NCBI GenBank assembly: GCA_030039005.1
Contig: JASHQT010000637.1
Location: 1 to 10,173, forward strand
DNA from: Bryobacteraceae bacterium
GTDB lineage: Bacteria > Acidobacteriota > Terriglobia > Bryobacterales > Bryobacteraceae
Direction of reading: 5' to 3'
DNA length: 10,173 nt
Part shown: positions 1 through 6,434 of the stretch, piece by piece
Layout of the letters: each line of letters opens with the position of its first letter
Numbering within the stretch: position 1 is the stretch's first letter
Notes under the pieces: generated by a model
Database searches by the model: none
The model's input: the letters and a program-made list of their open reading frames with translations, nothing else
Told to the model about the DNA's origin: nothing
Made by a program: the position numbers and the translations under genes

Positions 1-1
1 G

Positions 2-709
2 CGTGAAGAACGCAAGGCCAAGTATAAAAGCGAGCCACTCTCGGACAGAGCAGCTAGAGTAACCACAAAAGCGACGGTTTGGATTGCCGTTTTTACGGTC
101 ATCCTTGGCATAGTCGGCATAGGCACCGTTGCCGTAGCGATTATTGGAGGAATCGACACTCGCAAGATGGCCGAGGTTGCTGTTATTCAGAACCGCCCCT
201 GGATCGGGTTTGAACCGAATGGAGTTCAAAGCGATCCCCTCGTGGTCGATAACAGAGGCTGGATATCCACCATCGTTAGGACGGCAATTAGAAACTTCGG
301 AAATGTACCAGGTTCCATACCGGGGCCCGTGTTTGCCAGCCTCGTTGTGGCTGACGTGACCCATGGAAACAGCATCGTCGCCGACCGATTGGATCAGTGC
401 ATGAGCAGCCCACTGCCGCATGGGAAAGGTCCATCCTATACTCTCTTTCCTGGCGGAACTGGAAGGTTTGTAAACACTACTTTTGTCACTTCGGAAATGA
501 TTAGGCGTGACCCGAACAATCCATATCTTGGAGCGTTCTTGGTCGGATCTATCATCTACACAGACCCTATCGGTCATCCTCACCGCACGTGTTTTTCGTA
601 TGGCTATCAAGTCCCTGGAGAGATTCCCAGGGGAGTTAACGTGAATTCCGCTCCGGGAACCACCGTCCCCATAGGAGGCTGGATTGAGTACAGAACGCTT
701 GTAGATTAG
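2..709 (+). CDS. Single-pass membrane protein of unknown function (5' partial)
   Basis: The frame is open from base 2 to the TAG at 707-709, giving 235 visible residues, and it has no ATG, GTG or TTG before 167. The true start therefore lies left of the window; the ATG at 167 would begin after the membrane segment. Visible order: a basic cytoplasmic N-terminus (residues 1-25, rich in K and R), one hydrophobic helix (about 26-50), then an extracytoplasmic domain of about 185 residues with no cysteine pair or catalytic motif I recognise. Segments RPWIGFE, an NFGNVPGS-like stretch and YTDPIGHPHRTCFSY resemble a widespread but uncharacterised type of bacterial membrane-anchored beta-rich protein (from memory of the pattern, not a search). 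GC is clearly lower than in the genes to the right, with ATA, AGG, AGA and TTA codons, which hints at a different origin. No function is assigned. Confidence 0.8.
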   Translation, partial: REERKAKYKSEPLSDRAARVTTKATVWIAVFTVILGIVGIGTVAVAIIGGIDTRKMAEVAVIQNRPWIGFEPNGVQSDPLVVDNRGWISTIVRTAIRNFGNVPGSIPGPVFASLVVADVTHGNSIVADRLDQCMSSPLPHGKGPSYTLFPGGTGRFVNTTFVTSEMIRRDPNNPYLGAFLVGSIIYTDPIGHPHRTCFSYGYQVPGEIPRGVNVNSAPGTTVPIGGWIEYRTLVD

Positions 710-804
710 AGCGCTGACCGGCAGCAGGCACAATACCAGAATCCAAGTTAGGACACTACCGGCCCGGCGGGCTCGTCGAACAAATTCCCGAAAGATGTTA
801 GCTT

Positions 805-815
805 GGAGGCAAGGG
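805..815 (+). promoter_or_regulatory. Shine-Dalgarno region deciding the PilZ gene start
   Basis: GGAGG (805-809) and AAGGG (811-815) lie 11 and 5 bases before the ATG at 821. An in-frame TTG at 803 would put this purine tract inside the coding region, so the ATG is the better start. This is a sequence judgement only. Confidence 0.55.
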
Positions 816-820
816 AATTT

Positions 821-1450
821 ATGCCTCCGTCACCCGAGAACGCCGAACTCCGTCCCCGCCCCACTGGTGACGAGCCTGGCGTGGGCCTGGAAGTGCGGGT
901 GAAGTCGCCGACCTGGGAAGTGGGCGTGGGGGCGGTGCTGCAGGACTTCACGCCGGGCGAGGTAATCCTGCTGCTGGACGATCCGATCACAGCACAGACA
1001 CACGTGGCGGTGGAAGTGAATACCTGCTCGTTCCACGGCGAGATCCTGTATTGCAAGCCGAGCGGCAGCCGCTGGGAAGCGCACGTTTCATTCGACGACG
1101 TGGATGCGAGCGGGTTGCGGCGGAGCCCGCGGTTTCCCGTCCGCATTCCGGCGCGCTTGTTTGCGAGCGGGTGCGGCGGTCCCATAGAAGCGACGATCCT
1201 GGATATCTCGGGCGAAGGATTGGGCTTGGAGATCGGGCGTGCGGTGCCCGCGCAGACCAATGTCGCGGTGCAAAGCGAGGACGCGGTCGCGCTGGGCCAT
1301 GTACGGCACTGCCGCGAGATCGGGCCGGGGGCTTTTCGCGCGGGCATTCTGCTGCAGCACATCATGAAGCGCGACGGCGAGCTGGTGCGCGCGGCGGCGG
1401 AATCGGGTTGGATGAGCCGGTTGGGATTGGGGCGGAAGAAGGGGAGATAG
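821..1450 (+). CDS. PilZ-domain protein with a degenerate second PilZ-like module
   Basis: A 209-residue soluble protein. The C-terminal half (about 100-182) is a PilZ domain, the beta-barrel fold that binds cyclic di-GMP. It has the RxxxR motif (R104-F-P-V-R108) followed by D128-I-S130-G-E-G133, matching the (D/N)xSxxG consensus, so binding residues look intact. Residues about 25-93 repeat the same strand pattern without the RxxxR arginines: AQTHVAVEV in the first half matches AQTNVAVQS in the second. I read this as a duplicated PilZ fold whose first copy has lost ligand binding. There is no fused output domain, signal peptide or membrane helix, so it would act as a cytoplasmic effector on an unknown partner. 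The tail after 183 is helical and basic. It lies 76 bases upstream of the molybdoenzyme genes on the same strand; co-transcription is possible but not shown. Confidence 0.85.
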   Translation: MPPSPENAELRPRPTGDEPGVGLEVRVKSPTWEVGVGAVLQDFTPGEVILLLDDPITAQTHVAVEVNTCSFHGEILYCKPSGSRWEAHVSFDDVDASGLRRSPRFPVRIPARLFASGCGGPIEATILDISGEGLGLEIGRAVPAQTNVAVQSEDAVALGHVRHCREIGPGAFRAGILLQHIMKRDGELVRAAAESGWMSRLGLGRKKGR

Positions 1451-1514
1451 GATCGGGCCGGCTGCGGGCCGGGATCGGGGACCAGGTGCGGTCCAGGCAT
1501 TCGATGCAAAGGCG

Positions 1515-1520
1515 TAGAAT
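1515..1520 (+). promoter_or_regulatory. Candidate -10 element (TAGAAT) next to a start codon
   Basis: TAGAAT matches the sigma-70 -10 consensus at five of six positions and ends six bases before the ATG at 1527. Transcription from it would begin at or almost at the start codon, giving a leaderless mRNA. No good -35 is seen (TCCAGG at 1492-1497 with a 17-base spacer is poor). The only purine tract (CGGAG, 1521-1525) is one base from the ATG, too close for a normal Shine-Dalgarno site. Confidence 0.35.
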
Positions 1521-1526
1521 CGGAGC

Positions 1527-1985
1527 ATGGAACTGGTCGTTAACGGGACGCATTACCGGTTGCTGGTGGATCCGGAGCGCAGGCTGCTATGGGTGCTGCG
1601 CGATGAGCTGGACCTGACGGGAAGCAAATACGGCTGCGGCGAAGGGCAATGCGGGGCGTGCACGGTTCTGATTGACGGCGCGCCGGTGCGGTCCTGCATC
1701 GCACGCGTGGGCGCGGTAGCGGGCAAAGAGATCACCACCATCGAAGGGCTGGAGCAGGAGGCGAAGCTGCATCCGGTGCAGGAAGCCTTCATCGAAGCCG
1801 ATGCGATGCAATGCGGGTATTGCACGCCCGGAATGATCCTGGCGAGCGTGGCGCTGCTCGGTAAAAAGCCGAAGCCCGAAGACGCCGAGATCCGGCGCGC
1901 GCTCGAAGGGCATATTTGCCGGTGCGGAACGTATCCGCGGATTTTGGCGGCGGTGCGGATGGCGGCAGGAGCGGCGCATGCCTGA
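1527..1985 (+). CDS. [2Fe-2S] subunit of a molybdenum hydroxylase (IorA/CoxS type)
   Basis: A 152-residue electron-transfer subunit of the xanthine oxidase family, close in size to IorA (isoquinoline 1-oxidoreductase alpha). The N-terminal plant-ferredoxin domain binds one [2Fe-2S] cluster through C37, C42, C45 (CGEGQCGAC) and C57. The C-terminal helical domain binds the second, near the molybdenum cofactor, through C96, C99 (MQCGYC) and C131, C133 (HICRCGTYPRI). All eight ligands are present. The start MELVVNG matches the usual first beta strand of the family, so little is missing upstream. It has no signal peptide. Its partner carries a twin-arginine signal, so the two probably fold together in the cytoplasm and are exported as a complex. 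The last eight bases overlap the next gene (ATGCCTGA), and AGGAG at 1967-1971 serves that gene. Confidence 0.93.
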   Translation: MELVVNGTHYRLLVDPERRLLWVLRDELDLTGSKYGCGEGQCGACTVLIDGAPVRSCIARVGAVAGKEITTIEGLEQEAKLHPVQEAFIEADAMQCGYCTPGMILASVALLGKKPKPEDAEIRRALEGHICRCGTYPRILAAVRMAAGAAHA

Positions 1986-4149
1986 AATCGAACAGGAACG
2001 GTACGAATTGTTTGAAGCGCCAGCGTACCGGTTCGAGCCGGAGCAGAGCGAATCGGGGCTTCAGCGGCGCGATTTCTTCAAGCTGCTGGGCGGCGGGCTG
2101 GTCCTGCTGTTGGTCGTGGACGGGAAGGCGAGCGCGCAAGAATCGGGACAACGTGGGTCAGCGTTTCGTCCGGACGCGCGGCCGCCGGAACTGGCGGCGT
2201 GGCTGCACATCGATGAAGATGGCGCGGTGACGGTCTACACGGGAAAGGTGGAGGTCGGGCAAAATATTCGAACGTCGCTGGCGCAGGCGGTGGCGGAGGA
2301 GTTGCGCTCACCCATCGGCATGGTGCGGCTGGTGATGGCGGACACGGAATTGACGCCGTACGACATGGGGACGTTCGGCAGCCGGACTACACCGCTGATG
2401 GCGCCGCAAATGAAGAAAGTGGGCGCGGCGGCGCGCGAAGCGCTGATCGATCTGGCAGTGGAGAAGTGGAAGGCGGAGCGAGGCGCGATCAGCATCGCGG
2501 GCGGAAAGGTGAAGAGCGGGGCCAGCGGTGAGGAGGCCAGCTTCGGGGAGTTGACGCGCGGACAGAAGTTGACGCGGATGGTGGACGGCGCAACGGTGAC
2601 TCCGCCGGACGAATGGAAGCTGGAGGGCACATCGGCGGCGAAAGTGCATGCACGCGCGATGGTGACCGGCGCGCATCGCTACACGTCCGATATCGTGCGA
2701 ACGAACATGCTGTATGGGCGCGTGTTGCGGCCGCCTGCTTTCGGCGCGAAGCTAATGTCGTTCGATGCGAAGGGGACGAAAGATATTCCAGACCTGTTGG
2801 TGGTTCACGACGGCGATTTTGCGGGGGCGGCGGCGCTGGATGAGATGACGCTCAGAAAAGCGATGGACGCGATCAAGGCCGAATGGAGTATGGGGCCGCA
2901 AGCGTCCAGCAAAGAGTTGTTCGCGCTTTTGAAAAAGAACGCGGCGCCCGAAAGCCATCCTGAAATTGAACAAGCGCTGGAAGCGGCCGATCACAAGCTG
3001 GAGGCGAGCTACACGGTGGCATACATCGCGCACGTTCCGCTGGAGCCGCGGGCGGCGGTGGCCGAATGGAGCGGCGACAAGCTCACGGTGTGGACCGGGA
3101 CGCAGCGGCCGTGGGGCGTGAAGTCCGATCTGATGGAGGCGTTCCAGCTCACCGAGGATCGCGTGCACGTGATTGTGCCGGATACCGGCTCGGCCTATGG
3201 CGGCAAGCACACGGGCGAAGCGGCGGTGGAGGCGGCGCGGCTGGCGAAAGCGGCGAGCCGGCCGGTGAAGCTGATCTGGTCGCGCGAAGAGGAGTTCACC
3301 TGGGCGTACTTCCGGCCGGCGGGCGTGATCGACATCCGCAGCGGCGTGATGCAGGACGGCACGATCACGGCGTGGCAATTCGATAACTACAACTCGGGAC
3401 CTTCGGCGATCGAGACGCCGTACGCGATTGCCAAGCATGCGACGCAGTTTCATCCCGTGGATGCGCCGCTGCGGCAGGGTTCCTATCGCGGGTTGGCCGC
3501 GACCGCGAATCATTTCGCGCGCGAATCGCACATGGACGATCTGGCAGCGATGATGGCGATGGATCCGCTGGAATTCCGGATGAAGAATCTCAAGAACGAG
3601 CGGCTGCGGGCGGTGTTGCAGGCTGCGGCGGAGAAATTCGGGTGGGGGAAAAGCAAGAGCGATGAGAATCACGCGTCGGGTCTGGCGTGCGGTGTGGAAA
3701 AAGGCGGATACGTGGCGACCTGCGCGGAGATCACGATCGTACCGAGCGAATTTGTGGGACCGGAGGTGCCGCTGGCGGCGCCGAAAGTGCGCATCGATCG
3801 CGTGGTGACGGCGTTCGAATGCGGCGCGGTGGTGAATCCGGAGCACCTGAAGAACCAGATCGAAGGATCGGTAATGATGGCGATCGGCGGGGCGCTGTTC
3901 GAAGCGGTGGAATTTGCCGAGGGCCGCATTTTGAATCCACACTTGGCGCAATATCGCGTGCCGCGCTTCAGCGACATGCCGGTGATCGAGACGGTGCTGG
4001 TGGATCGCAAGGATTTGCCGTCGGCGGGGGCGGGGGAAACGCCGATCGTCGGCCTTGCGCCGGCGGTGGGGAACGCGATTTTCCGCGCGACGGGCGTGCG
4101 GATTCGGTCGCTGCCGATGACGCCCCGCGGATTTATCAAGCCCGCGTGA
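1978..4149 (+). CDS. Tat-exported molybdopterin subunit of a xanthine dehydrogenase-family enzyme (IorB type)
   Basis: A 723-residue catalytic subunit of a molybdenum hydroxylase, which adds an oxygen from water to an aldehyde or N-heterocycle; the substrate cannot be read from sequence. R30-R31-D-F-F-K begins a twin-arginine signal, followed by a hydrophobic stretch (36-47) and a likely cleavage after ASA (51-53), placing the enzyme in the periplasm. A first cofactor-binding segment (about 70-130) precedes the a/b hammerhead domain (about 220-285, from HARAMVTGAHRYTSD), then the long C-terminal cofactor-binding domain with TGTQRPWG, AYGGKHTGEAA and the RQGSYRG motif. E687 in GAGETP sits where the catalytic glutamate of the family lies. 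The length fits IorB (about 720-780). Translation is probably coupled to the [2Fe-2S] gene (8-base overlap, AGGAG 6 bases upstream). No FAD subunit, c-type cytochrome or XdhC-like maturation factor is visible, so the electron acceptor is unknown. Confidence 0.92.
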   Translation: MPEIEQERYELFEAPAYRFEPEQSESGLQRRDFFKLLGGGLVLLLVVDGKASAQESGQRGSAFRPDARPPELAAWLHIDEDGAVTVYTGKVEVGQNIRTSLAQAVAEELRSPIGMVRLVMADTELTPYDMGTFGSRTTPLMAPQMKKVGAAAREALIDLAVEKWKAERGAISIAGGKVKSGASGEEASFGELTRGQKLTRMVDGATVTPPDEWKLEGTSAAKVHARAMVTGAHRYTSDIVRTNMLYGRVLRPPAFGAKLMSFDAKGTKDIPDLLVVHDGDFAGAAALDEMTLRKAMDAIKAEWSMGPQASSKELFALLKKNAAPESHPEIEQALEAADHKLEASYTVAYIAHVPLEPRAAVAEWSGDKLTVWTGTQRPWGVKSDLMEAFQLTEDRVHVIVPDTGSAYGGKHTGEAAVEAARLAKAASRPVKLIWSREEEFTWAYFRPAGVIDIRSGVMQDGTITAWQFDNYNSGPSAIETPYAIAKHATQFHPVDAPLRQGSYRGLAATANHFARESHMDDLAAMMAMDPLEFRMKNLKNERLRAVLQAAAEKFGWGKSKSDENHASGLACGVEKGGYVATCAEITIVPSEFVGPEVPLAAPKVRIDRVVTAFECGAVVNPEHLKNQIEGSVMMAIGGALFEAVEFAEGRILNPHLAQYRVPRFSDMPVIETVLVDRKDLPSAGAGETPIVGLAPAVGNAIFRATGVRIRSLPMTPRGFIKPA

Positions 4150-6434
4150 CGGACGCGCAAATCCTGGAACATATCGGCGAGCTCCCGCACGCGCGGGCGA
4201 CGTTCAAACAACTGGTGCGCGAGCTGGGCGCGAAGATCGCGTCGCGCGAGGAGCTGGAACATGCGCTGGACCGGCTGACCGGGCGCGGGCAGCTTGTGGA
4301 AGTGCGCTCCGGGCATTTCGTGGTGACGCGCTTTAGCCGCGAATATGCGGCCGGGCGGCTGAACATGCATCGCGACGGGTACGGGTTCTTGATTCCCGAT
4401 CATCCGATCGAAGGATTGCGCGGCGATATCTACATTCCGCGCGAATCGGCGCAGGCGGCGATGCACGGGGATCGCGTGGTGGTGCGGATTGCGCGCATCG
4501 AGCGCGACGGGCGGGCGGACGGAGAAATCGTGAAGGTGCTGCGGCGGGCGCACCAGACTGTGGTGGGCGAATTTCGCATTCGCCGGCGGGGGAACTACGT
4601 CGCGCCACACGACGAACGCATCCGGCAGTGGATTTTGATTCCGGAAGGCATGGAGCTGCCGCGGCGGGAGCAAAACCGGGACCGCGTGGGCGTGGCGCCG
4701 GCGGACGTGCGGTCGGCCGCAGACCTGGATGGCATGATCGTCAACGTGGAGATTCTCGAATTTCCCGACGCGGGCGAGGAAGCCGTAGGGCGCGTGATCG
4801 AGATTCTGGGGCGGCCGGACGATTTCGGCGTGGACGTGGAGATCATGATCCGGAAGCATCACATCCCGCATCGATTTCCGCCGGAGGTTTTGGATCAGGC
4901 GCAGAACTTCTCCAATATCATTCGCGAGGATGAGCTCGCCGGGCGCAAGGATTACCGGGCGCTGGACGTGGTGACGATCGACGGCGAGACGGCGCGCGAC
5001 TTCGATGATGCGGTGTGGGTGGAGCGCCTCGCGAACGGGCATTTTGCGCTGCACGTGCATATCGCCGATGTGAGCCATTACGTGCGGCCGGGCACGCCGA
5101 TCGACGAGGAAGCGTTTTTGCGCGGCACCAGCGTTTATTTTCCGGATCGCGCGGTGCCGATGCTGCCGCTGGAGCTTTCAACCGAGATTTGTTCGCTGAA
5201 GCCGAATGTGGACCGGCTGGTGCTTTCGGTGGAACTGGAGATCGACCGGCGCGGGGACATCCTGGCGCAGCGGTTCGGGCGGGGCGTGATTCGCAGCGTG
5301 GAGCGAATGACGTACACCGACGTGCACGCGCTGCTTGAAGGCGATCCGGATTTGCGGCAACGCTACGCGCGGTTGACCGAGCGGTTCGAATTGATGCGGG
5401 AGTTGGCGCTGATCCTGAACCAGAAGCGCATCCGGCGGGGCGCGATCGATTTCGACATGCCGGAGCCGCTAATCGAATTCGACGAGTTCGGCGAGATGGC
5501 GGGCGTGACGAGAAGCCCGCGCAACATCGCGCATCGGCTGATCGAGGAGTTTATGCTGGCGGCGAATGAGGCGGTGGCGTCGCATTTGGAGACCGCGGGG
5601 ATTGCTTCGATTTTTCGGATCCATGAAAAGCCGGATCCGAAGCGCGTGCTGGAGTTCGAGGAGATCGCGACGCATTTCGGCTATTCGCTAGGGATCGGCG
5701 CGCTGCCGGTGAAGCGATTCCGGACGCAGCCGATGCGGCGGCGCGACGGGAAGATGGTGCGGAAGGAGATCGTAATCGCTGACGCGAGCGTTTCGATTTC
5801 GCCGCGCAATTATCAGAAGCTGATCGCGCAGATCGAGGGCAAGCCGGAGGAGCGGATTCTGAGTTACCTGATGCTGCGATCGCTGAAGCAGGCGCGATAC
5901 AGCGCGCAGAATCACGGCCACTTCGCGCTGGCGGCGACGAGCTACACGCATTTTACGTCGCCGATCCGGCGGTATCCGGATCTGATCGTGCATCGGCTGC
6001 TGGACGCGTCGTTTCACGGAAAGAAGGACTTGATCGCGCCGGAGCGGCTGGAGCTGATCGCGCACGATTGTTCTGAGACCGAGCGGCGCGCGGCAGATGC
6101 CGAGCGGGAGCTGGTGGAGTGGAAGAAGGCGCGGTTCATGGAAGATAAGGTCGGCGACGAGTTTGGCGCGCTGATCACGAGCACGACGCGGTTCGGGTTT
6201 TTCGTGGAACTGGAGAGTTTGTTCGTGGAGGGGCTGGTACCGATCGATACTTTGCAGGGCGACCGGTTTACGTATCAGGAGAACACGCGGAAGATTGTGG
6301 GACAAAGGACGCGGCGGGAGTTCTGCATCGGGGATACGGTGAAGGTGATGCTAGATCGCGTGGATCCGGTGGAGCATAAGCTGCAGTTTTCACTGGTGGA
6401 GCAGGAAAGAAGCAGGAAGAAGAAAAAGCACTAG
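4146..6434 (+). CDS. rnr: Ribonuclease R (3'-5' exoribonuclease)
   Basis: A 762-residue cytoplasmic exonuclease that degrades structured RNA processively from the 3' end. Order: N-terminal winged-helix domain (about 1-58), which separates RNase R from RNase II; two cold-shock/OB-like domains (about 60-215); the RNB catalytic domain (about 270-640) with TIDGETARDFDDAV, where D279, D285, D287 and D288 correspond to the four metal-binding aspartates; SPIRRYPDLIVHR (605-617), supplying the conserved arginines; an S1 RNA-binding domain (about 666-752); and a short lysine tail RKKKKH. The frame is open further upstream to 3687, but that part is a shadow of the molybdopterin gene. The GTG at 4146 overlaps its TGA stop (GTGA) and begins a normal RNase R N-terminus (TDAQILEHIGEL). 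I see no good Shine-Dalgarno site, so start by translational coupling is likely. The stop codon overlaps that of the convergent gene. Confidence 0.95.
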   Translation: MTDAQILEHIGELPHARATFKQLVRELGAKIASREELEHALDRLTGRGQLVEVRSGHFVVTRFSREYAAGRLNMHRDGYGFLIPDHPIEGLRGDIYIPRESAQAAMHGDRVVVRIARIERDGRADGEIVKVLRRAHQTVVGEFRIRRRGNYVAPHDERIRQWILIPEGMELPRREQNRDRVGVAPADVRSAADLDGMIVNVEILEFPDAGEEAVGRVIEILGRPDDFGVDVEIMIRKHHIPHRFPPEVLDQAQNFSNIIREDELAGRKDYRALDVVTIDGETARDFDDAVWVERLANGHFALHVHIADVSHYVRPGTPIDEEAFLRGTSVYFPDRAVPMLPLELSTEICSLKPNVDRLVLSVELEIDRRGDILAQRFGRGVIRSVERMTYTDVHALLEGDPDLRQRYARLTERFELMRELALILNQKRIRRGAIDFDMPEPLIEFDEFGEMAGVTRSPRNIAHRLIEEFMLAANEAVASHLETAGIASIFRIHEKPDPKRVLEFEEIATHFGYSLGIGALPVKRFRTQPMRRRDGKMVRKEIVIADASVSISPRNYQKLIAQIEGKPEERILSYLMLRSLKQARYSAQNHGHFALAATSYTHFTSPIRRYPDLIVHRLLDASFHGKKDLIAPERLELIAHDCSETERRAADAERELVEWKKARFMEDKVGDEFGALITSTTRFGFFVELESLFVEGLVPIDTLQGDRFTYQENTRKIVGQRTRREFCIGDTVKVMLDRVDPVEHKLQFSLVEQERSRKKKKH

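Noticed and set aside
760..775. Short GC palindrome (GCCCG/CGGGC) between the first two genes
   Set aside because: Loop of one base and no T run; likely chance in GC-rich DNA.
1451..1476. GC-rich imperfect inverted repeat after the PilZ stop, considered as a terminator
   Set aside because: Only a stem of about 5 bp (CCGGC with GCCGG) and no T tract follows, so there is no support for a Rho-independent terminator.
748..1509. A 253-codon minus-strand open frame covering the PilZ gene
   Set aside because: Low-complexity S, R and P translation; the + strand frame has intact PilZ motifs.
2752..3951. A 399-codon minus-strand open frame inside the molybdopterin gene
   Set aside because: Arg- and His-rich shadow of the coding strand with no motif; the + strand frame has all family motifs.
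3687..4145. N-terminal extension of RNase R by 153 codons
   Set aside because: The extension is an out-of-frame reading of the molybdopterin gene; RNase R homology begins right after the GTG at 4146.
4990..4992. RNase R catalytic motif reads GETARDFDD instead of GEDARDFDD
   Set aside because: The changed position (T282) is not one of the four metal-binding aspartates, which are all present, so no loss of activity is implied.
3669..5078. A 469-codon minus-strand open frame across the molybdopterin/rnr junction
   Set aside because: It is antisense to two well-supported genes, is rich in H, R and P as expected of the reverse complement of GC-rich coding DNA, and has no recognisable domain.
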